A DNA stretch of 64,000 bases, taken from positions 1,674,001-1,738,000 of the forward strand of contig JAQFVV010012572.1 of the NCBI GenBank assembly GCA_028023455.1, in the 5' to 3' direction. The position numbers and the translations under genes are program-made. The notes beneath the pieces were generated by a model that ran no database searches, was not told where the DNA came from, and saw only the letters and a list, made by a program, of their open reading frames with translations. Below are positions 1-64,000 of the stretch, piece by piece. The stretch comes from Epiperipatus broadwayi (taxonomy: Eukaryota > Onychophora > Udeonychophora > Euonychophora > Peripatidae). The first letter of the stretch is position 1. The number at the start of each line of letters is the position of its first letter.

Positions 1-1130
1 TGTCACCGTATTTTAAATCTGAAAGAATTAAACGAAACATATAAAAGTCTGAAGTTTTGATGTTATTGTAATTTTTTTTGTGCTGGTGTGTTGAAAGGAT
101 CAAAAAATGTAATTAATAGGAAAAGTTCTTTTAAAAAATGGTAAATAGACATCGCATAATAGAAATAAAGCCAAAAAATCTGTCTTTTGAAAAAAAAAAA
201 AGACAATGAAAGTTGAAAAAGCCAAAAGTTTTGATCTTATTTTAATTGAGGGGGGGGGGGTTGAGAAATACTTTGTCTTCACAAAGACAAAAGATAGAGA
301 CCAAAGTTATTTTTTGTTTGTTTTTATTTTTTTTAAAAAAGGTAACAGAAATTGGTTTTAAAAATACAAGTTTTAGTATTTTAGCGGTATACAAATAAAG
401 CCAAAAACCTTATAGGCCCCCCCAAAAAAGTGGGTGTATTTTTAAACAAAAAAAAAAAAAGAAAACGAAATTTGAAAAAGTCATAAGTTTTGATCTTATT
501 TTAATTTGCAGGTGGGTGGATGGATTGAGAAATACTTTGTAAAAGCTAGAGACAGAAATTTTTTGATTGTTTTTCTTTTTAAAAAAAGGTGATAAAAATT
601 GATTTTAAAAATAAAAGTTAAAGCCAAAAAAGATCCTAATTTCAATTTTTTGGGGGGAATGGGTTTCCCCCTGGGTTCCCCTCTTTTCTTCCAATGCATA
701 AGCTTGTGGTTAAGACCTGTAGAAGTCCCTACCTTCACGCACATGCTTTAGGTTTATTGCCTTAGTAAATATGAGACAAAAGTTATTTTGGGTTTGTTTT
801 TATTTTTTTAAAAAGGTAATAAAAATTGGTTTTAAAAATAAGAGTTTTAATATATCAGCGGTTTACAAATAAAGACAAAAAAGATATCGCCTTATAGGCC
901 AAAAAAAAAAGTAGCCATATTTTTAAACAAAAAAAAAAAACCTGAAACTTGAAAAAGTCAAAAGTTTTTATCTTTATTTTGGGGTAGGGTGGAGATGTAT
1001 TGAGAAATATTTTGTAAAAATTAGAGACGGAAGTTATTTTTTGGTTTGTTTTTTTTTTAAAAAAAATGTAGTACAAATTAATTTCAAAAATAAAAGTTAA
1101 AGCCAAAAAAAATTGCCATATAGCCAAAAA
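1..1130. repeat. AT-rich dimeric tandem satellite, diverged
   Basis: About four diverged copies of a 230-265 bp unit in alternating A-B-A-B order. Landmarks recur: gagaaatactttgt at 263, 527 and (diverged) 1001; aaattggttttaaaaata at about 350 and 823, with weaker forms at about 595 and 1075; and a G-run at 251-260 that becomes a short GT/G-rich tract in other copies. A weaker partial copy starts near 50. Small open frames here are translations of poly-T/poly-A and are not genes. The window starts inside the array. Confidence 0.75.
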
Positions 1131-1522
1131 AACACTAAAAATGAAATATTAAAAGAGGGAGTAGAAAAAATTTAAGAGATCTAAAAAAGTCACATTACAT
1201 TTTATTGTTTTAACACATAAACAACGCCGACAAGCGACTGTGATTGGCTATCAAATGACAACCAAAGTTTGTTTAATAAAAAACTTTATTTTGAATTTTG
1301 AATTTTTTTAGAAAAATAATAAAATTTAATTCTAACCCCCCTCCCCATAAACATCTGTGATAAATAGAAAAACAAATTAATTTATGTATGATTGATTAGA
1401 TTTTGTTCTATTTCTTTTTTTTTTTTTAATAGAGTAAAATGCTATGAAAAAATAAATAAAAATTGTTTATATTAATTAAAATTTTAAAATCTTATTATTT
1501 TGTTATTACAAACTTTCTTGCC
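1131..1522. other. AT-rich, no gene seen
   Basis: No coding signal. The stretch may belong to the hAT element whose terminus follows, but no second terminal repeat was found. Confidence 0.4.
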
Positions 1523-1593
1523 ACTCTAGCGCGGACCGGCAGAAAACTTCTGCAGCCGGTGCCGGTCCGCAGACCATTGGTTGAAGACCACTG
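1523..1593 (-). mobile_element. hAT-type transposon terminus
   Basis: GC-rich island in AT-rich DNA. Read on the minus strand it starts CAGTGGTCTTCAACCAATGG, typical of hAT terminal inverted repeats (CAGTGGTTC...AACC). It contains a perfect 10-bp hairpin (gcggaccggc 1531-1540 with gccggtccgc 1561-1570). The following 8 bases, ctttaaat, would be the target duplication. The opposite end was not found, so the element is truncated or a solo end. Confidence 0.6.
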
Positions 1594-2419
1594 CTTTAAA
1601 TAACCATAAAATTTAAAATATCCAATCATAGCAGTACAAGATAAATGATGGATTTTCATTTGATACTTATTTAAATATGATTAGCAAATCACAACAAATT
1701 ATTCTTCAATCTAATAAAACTAAGTTATTAAACTTTAAATTATAATTACCATAATATGTGAAGCATTATTAAAGTTCTATGATCAAATGTTGATATTAAA
1801 ACCTAGTATTTAAAGTAAATTTACGATCTTCACCAATGAACTTTAAACACTTTATTTAATGGATTTCAAATATCAATTTTGATATACTATTATCAATTTT
1901 ATAATATAATTTTACCATCTTTATAACTTAATACTAACTTGATGTAATGTTCACCCAATAAATAGTAGCTTAAAAGAATATGCAAGCATCTGATTGTAAT
2001 TGCCTTTATTTAACTTAAATAATAATTATATTTGTATTTTGTAATTTATCAAATCAGTTCAGATATAAATTTTTTTCCTAACATAACTGTTACATATAAC
2101 TAATCAAATAATTATAATAAACATTTCTAATTACCTATTAAATATTTAAGAATTCTAAATCAATTTATTACCGTATAAAAATATATATCTAGTCCAAATG
2201 ATAAAATATTGAATTTAATACAAAAAGAATATGCTGTTATATTGTTACTTATAATAAATTATACGGTATAAGTCAATACATGAATATTATCTTGTCAGAA
2301 TATTATTAGGCAATAGATTTGCATTAAAAAATTGAATGACGGCTAAACAAGTCTATTTGTTTTTAACAAATTTAAAGTTTATTAACAATGAATACATAAA
2401 AATGAGTGTGTAAGTAATC

Positions 2420-2554
2420 ATTAAAAAACCAGACAACATTTAGACAATATCAATAATAATCAACAATTTCAAATTTGTTAAAAGGTTACCTTGACAATAG
2501 TTTGAAATTGTTGATTGATATTGGGATTGTCTAAGTGTTGACTGGTTTTTTAAT
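2420..2554. mobile_element. MITE with about 54-bp inverted repeats
   Basis: A 135-bp element whose ends, attaaaaaaccagacaaca and its imperfect reverse complement, extend into arms of about 54 bp around a short central spacer. No coding capacity. The flanks are AT-only, so a target duplication cannot be judged. Confidence 0.7.
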
Positions 2555-4479
2555 AAATAAATATATATATATGTGGCAAATAAACTATAAATGTTTAAGA
2601 TATAATCTAATGAGATATGAGATATATTCTGCATTGAAATCAATCTAATAAAATAGGTGATTGTACATTAAACTTCACCAATAAAATATTTGATCTAAAA
2701 TATGTGTACCAATGTGACACAAAACATGTTGTTGAACATATCTTGAAATACAGGAAAGTTGATATTTCCAATCTTTATAATAAATAATTAATTGAAATGG
2801 AATATAATAAACATAAGTCTGCCTATACGTTCACTTTGTTTTAAATAAAATACCAATAAATGATTGTTACGATATTGTCCTTTTAAATTATCAATATTTA
2901 TTAGTTATCTATTACCAAAATAATCATTATATAACCAATGAATAAGAGGATAGTTTGAAATCAAATTTATAATTATTAAAATTTGAGATATAAATTTATT
3001 ATTTGATTTAAAATATAATATTCAATTATATTAACAAATATTATACAATTATATACATAAATAAAAAAATAATACATATTAGCATACAACCTGGTATATC
3101 ACACTTCAAAGTAATATCCAGTTCCAATAGCTATTCCTTGAATTATAATTTGGTGATATTATTCCAAATAAAGTAGAAGTATCATGAAGTTGTTTGATAC
3201 GAAACACATTTTGTTAATTTTGATAATTTCCAAATATCAGTTATTCTTTTATTTAGCAGGTATTTGATACTATAAGACATTATGAATGAATAGATGCTGG
3301 TTTCTACCTATGATGATGCAATACAAAATAAACCAACTTAAATCTTGTTGAAATTACTCCTCAATATCACAAAACTATATCTGCAGATGAAAACAGTCAT
3401 TGTATACAGTTTTCTGTTGTTAGCTTTTATATTCCATTCTTAAAACATATGTGACAGCCATTTTTTAATAAAGAAATATTTCAGATGATTTTGAATGCAT
3501 TGAATTACTTTTCATTCCTTTAGTAAATTCTCATTCTTGATGAATCTGTCCATTCTCACCCCATCATTTTATATAATTAATAAGCAAATACTTTTAAAAA
3601 TAAATATAGTTATATGAAAGAACTTAGATTTGTTTCTATTGAAGTCAGTATGTAAGAGAGTTCAAATTGTTCAGTTCTATTTACAATCTTTTTAATTGAC
3701 ATCACAAAAAACTAGGGTGATGCTCTTGTATAACTCTAATGTCAAATTTATCCAGCTTTCCAAAATTAAAAATTTATTACGCAACAATAGTACTAAATAA
3801 TATTTACATTTTAAAAATATAAATATTCTTTTAATTCATCACAAACTAGAATATTTTATACTACATTCTTACCATACTATACTGGAAATATTTATCCTAT
3901 ACTGTAGCTGATTCCATCCTTTTTCTATCCTTTTTACTAAGTTCAATTTATTCTATCTTGATTTAAACAATTTTTATATGACATATTATTAAATGGTATT
4001 AATGGTTAATATACAAAGGAAATATTATTTTTTCCGAGTTGGACTTGTAGCAGTCATAGCCTGGAGACAAGTTGTTTTAAAGCTTAATCTCTCAACGATA
4101 AGAAAAGACAAAATTTAAGACATGATTATATATATACGTGAATACTCTGCTTTAGTTTCTATTAACCATTAATTAATATTTTACCAAGCAATATATTTAT
4201 TGATATTGGTATTTTCTGACTCCAAGCACCAATCTTATCCGTGCATAAGAATTATATTGCCGGGATTTAATAATAATAATAATATTCGGTCACTAGCTAG
4301 CTCGTTGAGGATGGTAGTCCTGAGACTGACAGAGATGTGTTAACATAAAATTGTTTAATATGTAAAATATATACACATTTAAATTAAAACTGATAACTAT
4401 GAGATAATGAAAATAAATAACGAAGAAAGAACAAAAAAAATAAGTGCTCAATCCTTTACTGGAAGTATATGCATATGTA
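2555..4479. other. AT-rich non-coding DNA, nothing recognised
   Basis: Read in all frames without finding splice-bounded HSP110 exons, transposase or reverse-transcriptase motifs. Contains a short (TAA)n run near 4269. Confidence 0.4.
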
Positions 4480-4716
4480 TATATTTTTACCAGATCAAAT
4501 TATTAACTATACAAATTAAACATTCTCTCTTTACACTGTATGTAAAATTTAACAGACCCATAAATGTATATTTTTAATGGATCAAATTCTTATTAATTAT
4601 ACCAATTAAACATTCTCTCTTTAGCCTTAGTTATATAAAATTTAACAGATGCATAAATATATATTTTTAACAGATCAAATTATTATTAATCCTACAAATT
4701 AAACATTCTCTTTTTT
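4480..4716. repeat. Tandem repeat of about 90 bp, three copies
   Basis: Copies start at 4480, 4567 and 4660 with tatatttttaMYRGATCAAAT, each followed by attaaacattctctcttt and ataaaatttaacaga. The same unit resumes after the LINE at 6395-6440, so the LINE landed inside this array. Confidence 0.75.
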
Positions 4717-4954
4717 CATCATCATCAACAACAATTATCATTCCACTGCAGGATGAAGGTCTCTCCAAGTTCAAACCATCTTCTCCGATCTTTAGGTTCT
4801 CTTCTCCACATCACTCCTGCACACTTTTTTTAATTTCATCCATCCATCTCACATGTGGGCTTTTTCTGGGTCTTTTACAATCTCTTGGAATCAAGTTTAA
4901 GATTTCAATTGTCTATTTATTATCATATCTTCTAGCAATATGTCCAGCCCTATT

Positions 4955-5673
4955 CTATTTCAGTCTTTTAATTTTTTCAATGAGATCAATAATACCTGTT
5001 TGTTCTCTTACCCATATATTGCGTTTTCGATCTCTTCTTGTTACTCCTAACATACATCTCTCCATACTTCTTTGAGTAGTCTGAAGTCTCTGTATTGCTC
5101 TTCTCTTAAGTGTCCAAGTCTCAGATCCATAAGTGAGAACTGGTAAAACACATTTATTATAAACCTTTCTTTTCAAACACATAGGCATATTTCCTTTTAG
5201 TATCAAGTTATTTCTACCAAAAGCACTCAAACCAAGTTTAATTCTATGATTAATTTCATCCATTATGTTTCCGTCGGTATTAATAATCTGACCAAGATAT
5301 TTGTAGCTGTTAACTTCTAACTCATCATAATCAATCTTTATTTTCATATTTTGAGAAAATTCATTGAACATTATTTTAGTCTTTTTAATATTTGTCTTTA
5401 GTCCTACTTTCTTACTTTCATCTGATAACTCCTGCAAAATTTCCCGCAGCTCTAAAGCATTATTTGCAAAAACAACTACATCATCTGCAAAATCTAAATG
5501 ACTTAAATAATCTCCATTTACTTTCACTCCTTTAGATTCCCATTTTAATCCACAAAATACTTCTTGTAGCACTGCTGTAAAAAGTTTTGGAGATATGGAG
5601 TCACTCTGACTTACACACTTCTCAATGTTGTTTTTCCTAGTATCATTATGTAATCTAATTGTTGCTGTAGCTT
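4955..5673 (-). pseudogene. LINE reverse transcriptase, C-terminal part
   Basis: Open on the minus strand from 5572 to 4955 and readable upstream to about 5673 (SISPKLFTAVLQEVF). Motifs in order: SISPKLF (fingers/palm), HLDFADDVVVFANNA (catalytic FADD box), GLKTNIKKTKIMF, YLGQIINTDG (thumb), LPVLTYGSETWTL and ERCMLGVTRRDRKRN. These are the known order of RTE-type LINEs. The first half of the domain lies at 6195-6393, across an inserted satellite. The frame ends at 4955 with a stop, although LINE-like sequence continues to 4717, so the C-terminus is frameshifted. Not a host gene. Confidence 0.9.
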
Positions 5674-6170
5674 CACGCTCTTATTTCCACACACTTAAGA
5701 TTTGCCCATGCATAAACATTTGGGTTGAAAGAATGGGTGAATTTATTCCATTCTTTCTAAAATACTATATTTTGTGTCTGGAAAAATTGAGTATTCATTT
5801 ATAATTTATCTTTAAATGTGCATTGGCTTAATCACTAATATTACTATTACATAAAAAAAAAACGTAGTGCTATATATAATAATATCTCATTACATATGTT
5901 TAATTTCAACTAAAGAATGACGGTTCGTAAATTGTAAAGATTTTGCAAGTGTCATTTATTCAAACATAACATGTAATTTACAGTGATCGTGTAACACCGT
6001 CACGCTCTTATTTCCACACACTTAAGATTTGCCCATACATAAACGTTTGGGTCAAAAGAATGGGTGGATTCATTCCATTCTTTTTAAAATATTATATCTC
6101 ATCTCTGGAAAAATTGAGTATTCATTTATAATTTATCTTTAAAAGTGGTGCATTGCTTTAATCACTGAAG
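5674..6170. repeat. Inserted 327-bp satellite, about 1.5 copies, inside the LINE
   Basis: cacgctcttatttccacaca begins at 5674 and again at 6001. About 165 bp after each start match (to 5838 and 6165), with 162 bp between the matching parts. The insert interrupts the LINE reverse transcriptase. No hammerhead core was found in it. Its family is unknown to me. Confidence 0.7.
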
Positions 6171-6405
6171 AAATGTTTATAAAATCAAATGCCTTTTTAT
6201 AATTTACAAATCCAAAGCATAATGACAACTCATATTCATTTGTCCTTTCTATAACTTCTCACAATACCTGGATATGATCTACTGTACTAAAACCACTTTT
6301 AAATCCAGCTTGTTCTCTTGGTTGGTGGAAATCCAATGTTCTCTGTAGACGAGTTGTAATTATCTTGGTAAAAATTTTATATATTTTTTTCAGTTTCTCT
6401 TTTTT

Positions 6406-7383
6406 ACACTTAGATATATAAAATTTAACAGAACTAATTACAAGTTATGCTGTGAGTTTAATAAGATGCGCATGTTTACATTTGAATTAAAAATAGATTG
6501 TTACCTTTTGATTCCCGGGGAAGTTGGATTGTCCATATACAGGAATAAAGTAAACTAACTTATTAAGTCGGGATCCATAAAAAGTGTCCATCAAGAAAGT
6601 CTGTTTATAATTTCTCAGGAAATGATAGCTTGTCCAAATGATTGACACGGTGAAGGTGTATGGATTGGATTCCTGAAGTTTGAACCATCACAGGACTATG
6701 GAACAGCTTTGATTTACTTCGTGGGATTGTAGGAGTGAAAACCCAGCATGTCTACAATTTCACTCCAACATGTCAGCTAACATATATATTTTTCTTTCAA
6801 TCTTTTAGGTCCGAAAATTAATCACACTTATAATAACAGCTTAAAGTTCTGTTTAATATCAAATATGAATCAGAAGCCAAAAGACCTCACTTTATTGTCA
6901 TTTGGTTATTTATATCCTTTTTTGATTTTTCTTGAAGCTTTCTTTTGTCCTCAATCCTTAATTCCCACAATTCTTCTAAAAGTTCTACATTTTAAACTTT
7001 ATCCTAATAATCTCATCAGTCGTGGACATTATGATTTTAGATCCGCATTCCTTTGTCTTTAGTTTTTTCTTTTATAAAAGGAAAGCTTTTAGCATGTTTT
7101 TATCAGATTTATAATTTCATTAAATATTTTAAAGAACATAATTTTAAATAAGATTTGCATTAACAGTATTCCATGTACAAGAACAAAAGCTATTTCATTC
7201 TACATTTTCTTATATTCTTAAAATAAAATTAGATACAATAAAGTTTATACGTTAAGTTTATATTTTTTTTTCTAGAATATTCTTTTACATGCTATATTTA
7301 TATATTTTTAATATATACATGCATATACTCCATTAAAACAAATTGAGCACAAGACTCTCCCCCCCCCCCTTAAGATGGCTCTG
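6406..7383. other. Non-coding, nothing recognised
   Basis: Residual copy of the 90-bp repeat up to about 6440, then unremarkable AT-rich DNA with a C-run at 7361-7370. The open frame 6865-7062 has no recognisable features. Confidence 0.35.
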
Positions 7384-7541
7384 ATTAATTCATATCATCA
7401 TCAACCATTATCAATCCACTGCAGGATGAAGGTCTCTCCAAGTTTAATCCATCTCCGATCTTTAGCTTCTCTTCTCCACAACACCCCTGCACATTTTCTT
7501 ATTTCATCCATTTATCTCACATGTGGTCTCTTTCTGGGTCA
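7384..7541 (-). mobile_element. Second 3' fragment of the same RTE-like LINE
   Basis: About 155 bp matching 4722-4872 (catcatcatcaac..., ccactgcaggatgaaggtct, ctcacatgtgg, tttctgggtc) at roughly 85-90 percent by eye. It is therefore a second, short 5'-truncated copy. It abuts directly on the retrozyme-like foldback that starts at 7542. Confidence 0.8.
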
Positions 7542-8120
7542 GTGGAGAGCTAAAATGTTCGGACACTAGACCTAAAATATCAACTCAAAAAACCAGCACT
7601 TATTTCAAACGTATATTTAAGAAGAAACTCTGAATTTTTCGGACATGAAAATGTCTTTAAATCCAGCTATCTAACTTAAATAGCTATATGGGACTGAAGT
7701 ATTTTCAGATCTACCATATTCTAATAGGCTCAGCATAGCCAAAACCTTAAAGGTAAAATTATAATAATTAAAAAAGCAAGTCATATATAACATGACATTA
7801 CTTTTTATGAGCTTGTAGTTACAAAAATGCACATAGAGAGCGTACCAATAGCTCTAACAAGCTCGTAATTAACAAGTGCGGTTATGAGAAATATTTAAAA
7901 TCTCTATCCAGAACTGACGTGGGCCATAAGCCCGAAACCATGGTCTGGAGATAAGAGTGTTCTGGATAGAGATTTTAAATATTTCTCATAACCGCACTTG
8001 TTAATTACGAGCTTGTTAGAGCTATTGGTACGCTCTCTATGTGCATTTTTGTAACTACAAGCTCATAAAAAGTAATGTCATGTTATATATGACTTGCTTT
8101 TTTAATTATTATAATTTTAC
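7542..8120. mobile_element. Retrozyme-like foldback element (locus C)
   Basis: A roughly 370-bp unit (7542-7914, minus orientation relative to the ribozyme) followed by a 44-bp spacer and an inverted copy of its last 162 bp. Arms 7753-7914 and 7959-8120 are near-perfect reverse complements of equal length. The spacer holds a degenerate hammerhead core. The body (tccagctatctaact, tatgggactgaa, ccatatt) aligns by eye with the array A unit and more loosely with the array B unit, so the three are one family. The element begins agtggagag, the expected edge of a hammerhead stem I. Confidence 0.8.
7904..7950 (+). ncRNA. Degenerate hammerhead ribozyme (locus C)
   Basis: CTGACGT (7914-7920), stem II GGGC/GCCC (7921-7924 with 7930-7933), GAAA (7934-7937), stem III ACC/GGT around AT, and C at 7945. 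The position equivalent to A9 is T. Stem I is reduced to TCCA/TGGA with an unpaired GAA. Probably inactive. It sits exactly in the loop between the 162-bp arms. Confidence 0.6.
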
Positions 8121-8883
8121 TTTATAATTTATATGTATATTTTAAAGTGAATAAAATCAATTCATAATTTTTTTTATGTTGCAATTAGTAATAAAATTTT
8201 TTTGCTTTAATAATATTTTTGTCACAGTAAGCCAGTACATCCACTATTAAAATCAACTAAGAATAAAAAATTTTTACAATTGACATTCCATCACATATTG
8301 AAATTTATTTCAAATTTCACTAAACACAATATACACTATGTATATATTAAATATAAATAGTAATAAGTATAATAATTTGATTTATAGAGCTAATTTTCCA
8401 TATCTAATGATTCAAGAGATATATTCCTGAAGATCTATAAGTAATAATAGTTTGATCTTCGTTTTTTGCATCAAAATAGAATGATGATTAAAGTCATTTT
8501 TTCATAATTCTGAGCCTTGTAGATGTAGATTTCAAAATTATAATAAATGTGGAATAATAGACTAATAATAGTGACCTGTAAGAGAATGAACATAATAAAA
8601 TGAGACATTATTATTATTATGTCATCAAGACAAAATAGATTCCTGGTAATTATATGAGAAGGAATATCTATGCTTTTTTCAGGCTCTAAAAATATGTATT
8701 AATTTTTGTTATGTGAAAGTTCACAAACCAGTCTGATTATTTATATACAGTATGTAATTTGTTTAAATTGGTAGTATGTTTTGCATTGCTAATGATATAT
8801 CATGTATTTGTTGAATTTTATTATATTTTCCAGTAAAGTTGTTGGAAAAGAAAATTGTATACAATACTTTCTTTGTTTTATAG
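8121..8883. other. Putative intron before exon a
   Basis: AT-rich, with a poly-pyrimidine tract and acceptor at its right end. No coding sequence recognised. Confidence 0.5.
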
Positions 8884-62181
<53,298 letters not shown>

Positions 62182-63340
62182 GTAATAATTGACTTTTGTA
62201 TTATTTGATAATATTTATTTTGAAAGTTATTGTATCAATTTTTATAAAACTAAATTTGCATTTCAGATATTTATTTGTTCCTATAAAGGTGTTGTGTTTT
62301 GTAGCATTCATAAACTACTTAATAAGATAGAAAACAAAAAAGGTTTCCTTTAATTTTTTTAATTAATTGTGTATGTTAAATACTAAGATTCTTGGTAAAA
62401 TTATATCTTATCTGTTTATTTTAAATATAATTTGGATATGTTATAATTTATATTATTTAGCTGTATAATAATTTTTTTTTAAAATGTATATATTTATTGA
62501 TAACTTGTTTTAAAAATAAATTTTATAATTGAGTTTTTGAAATCATTTTAAACAAAGCTAAAGTTCAAAAGTAATTTTTTTGTTCTTTGTTAATATAAAA
62601 ATCATCTCCTTTTCTCATGGTTTTACTTCCCATGTTTTAGGGGAAAAAATTTAAAAATTATTTCAGTTTTCCAGTTTTTTTATTTTTTAGTCAGCAGGGT
62701 TACAATTGGTTATGATAATCCTGAAACAAATAGATGATGTAATTTTTTCAGTAAAGTAGTTTGAATTTTTTAGTTTAATATCACTTACCTTTTCCATTTG
62801 TATAAGTTGCTTTAACATAATTATTTCAATATCTACCTTTTATACATTTGGTTGAAGATGCAATTTTCACAATAATTTCAGTTTATTTGATGTTAAATTA
62901 TTGTATATTCTATAAAGCTAACTACCATAGCAAAATAATAAAGCTGAAAAAATATAATCTTTATTGTAAAATAAAAGTAAAGAATTTAGACATTTTTTTA
63001 AAGTTATCAATTTTGAATTTTTTCATAAATTGTGAAGTTTGATAAATAAATTTCAAAATAGGAATTTTGTTAGTAGATTTAATTAAATTCTGATAAAATT
63101 TAGATTCGTTTTTTTTTTTTTTTTTAATGACTATCATATTTTATGTCTGTCCTTTTGTGATACTAGCAAAATTTTCTGATTTTATTTTAGGGGTGTCTTT
63201 CTTTTTTAACAAAATAAATGTTAGATTATGTAATAATTTGTTTTTAAAAAAATGTTTATTTAATAATAATCTTGACAAATTACAACCTGGAAATGTAAAT
63301 ATAAATAGTAACTGATTTGAGGAATATATATATAATACTA
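62182..63340 (+). other. Intron after exon k, AT-rich
   Basis: No later HSP110 exon found here. The frames at 62848 and 63127 are low-complexity. Confidence 0.4.
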
Positions 63341-63770
63341 TAACAGAGAATAAAAATAAATAAACTGAGCATATTTTCGATGCATGTGCATCATAATCAT
63401 GATTATTCTGTTAAGAACTATGGAATCCATTTCTTACTAGTTTGAATACTATTAGCTCTTTTGTTAATTATATATTCATTTTGTGCGATAAAACATACCT
63501 CTTTGATTTTACATTTTCTATCGTTTCTCTCTTTGCACATTATGGTAAAAAATATTAGAATCAAAACTGTGTCATATTTCCTTTCATAAGTTGTAAAATA
63601 TGAATATTGATCATCGCATAAAATGAATATATAATGAATCAACGAATTAATAGTATTCACATTAGCAAGAAATGGGTCTCGTAGATTTTTAACAGAACAA
63701 CTGATTATGATGCATACGCATCTAAAGTATATTAGACTTAATTAATTTAATATATTTTTATTCTCTGTTA
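63341..63770. mobile_element. 430-bp foldback MITE with 18-bp terminal repeats
   Basis: taacagagaataaaaata (63341-63358) is exactly inverted at 63753-63770, and imperfect symmetry continues inwards almost to the centre (tgatgcatacgca/gatgcatgtgcatc; atatattcattttgtgcgat near 63470 against atcgcataaaatgaatatat near 63613). TA lies next to the left end. No transposase. Confidence 0.7.
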
Positions 63771-63827
63771 AAGTATTTTCATATTTTAATAATGACAAAT
63801 TATCAAGATATTATATATATGTTTGTA

Positions 63828-64000
63828 AGGATTGAATATCTCGAATTTTGTAAAATGATGCGGAAAAGAGTTGAAAATGGTATAAGAAAGTATAACTGTG
63901 AACTAGCAAGGAAAGCTGTAAAAGAGAATAAGTCTCAAGAGTGTAAAACAACATTTTGGTATTGGTAGGAAATTTATATCTGCATTAAGAAAAAGAGATG
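63828..64000 (+). pseudogene. LINE fragment (RTE-like, linker before the reverse transcriptase), cut by the window end
   Basis: RIEYLEFCKMMRKRVENGIR, then KYNCELARKAVKENKSQECK, then after a one-base frame shift IGRKFISALRKRD. This pattern (IEY.ELCK..R..V..DLR.YN..L...A...N.S......-IGRK.I.AL...DG) is the region between endonuclease and reverse transcriptase of RTE-like LINEs. Plus strand. Whether it continues into a full reverse transcriptase lies beyond 64000. Confidence 0.65.

Larger units (their letters stand above)
4717..6394 (-). mobile_element. RTE-like LINE, 5'-truncated, with target duplication
   Basis: Non-LTR retrotransposon on the minus strand. Its 3' end (left) has the short ATC-rich tail (catcatcatcaac) typical of RTE-like LINEs. 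It is flanked by an 11-bp duplication ttctctttttt at 4706-4716 and 6395-6405. The 5' part of the reverse transcriptase is readable at 6195-6393 (REQAGFKSGFSTVDHIQV) and the catalytic part after the interruption (FADDVVVF). A later insertion, 5674-6170, splits it. Dead copy: internal stops and the missing 5' half. Confidence 0.88.

Noticed and set aside
6865-7062. 65-codon plus-strand frame as a gene
   Set aside because: No motif, no splice context and composition like the surrounding AT-rich DNA.
1-8883. 5' exons of the HSP110 gene
   Set aside because: Searched by eye for the N-terminal GIDLG and QV.AM-type motifs; none found. The exons are probably upstream of the window.
62182-64000. Next HSP110 exon
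   Set aside because: No segment resembling the helical lid with splice sites; the only protein-like piece is the LINE at 63828.

Overview
The window is a piece of a large, very AT-rich animal (metazoan) genome. Evidence for a eukaryote: one gene is split into at least 11 exons with GT..AG introns of up to 17 kb. The introns are full of animal-type transposons: RTE-like and other LINEs, hAT, pogo and Penelope-like remnants, MITEs and (TA)n tracts. The exon protein looks invertebrate, perhaps arthropod, but the species cannot be fixed from this sequence.

The only host gene I recognise is on the + strand: an HSP110 / HSPA4 / Hsc70Cb-type chaperone (Hsp70 superfamily nucleotide-exchange factor). 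Eleven internal exons between 8884 and 62181 join without a frame break into 547 codons. They cover the second half of the ATPase domain, the beta substrate-binding domain, the acidic linker and the start of the alpha-helical domain. The first exons (about 140 residues) and the last exons lie outside the window or were not recognised.

Layout: 1-8883 lies upstream of the first recognised exon. It holds a dimeric AT-rich satellite (1-1130), a hAT end (about 1523-1593), a MITE (2420-2554), an RTE-like LINE with an 11-bp target duplication and a later insertion (4717-6394), and a foldback element with a hammerhead-like core (7542-8120). The 12.2-kb intron 10153-22312 carries a degraded LINE and a 2.1-kb array of 369-bp units (15282-17374). 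The 10.4-kb intron 22635-33068 holds a LINE 3' end, a palindromic tRNA-like composite, a small foldback with an intact-looking hammerhead (30754-30957) and a hAT remnant. A Penelope-like endonuclease fragment lies in intron 33409-34777. The 17.3-kb intron 34912-52172 holds a 3.3-kb array of about 418-bp units (37011-40350), a hAT transposase C-terminus, a pogo-like transposase N-terminus and a perfect 220-bp palindrome. The last introns carry MITEs and, at the window edge, another LINE.

Main discovery: the two arrays and two foldbacks belong to one family of retrozyme-like elements. Each unit carries a recognisable type I hammerhead ribozyme (CTGANGA - stem II - GAAA - stem III - C, closed by a 5-6 bp stem I). 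I count 15 array copies plus one good and one decayed solo copy. All four loci contain an inversion, so both ribozyme orientations are present and the loci are giant hairpins. They lie upstream of or inside the HSP110 transcription unit. Array A is flanked by a 14-bp direct repeat consistent with Penelope-type insertion, and a Penelope-like endonuclease fragment sits in the same gene.
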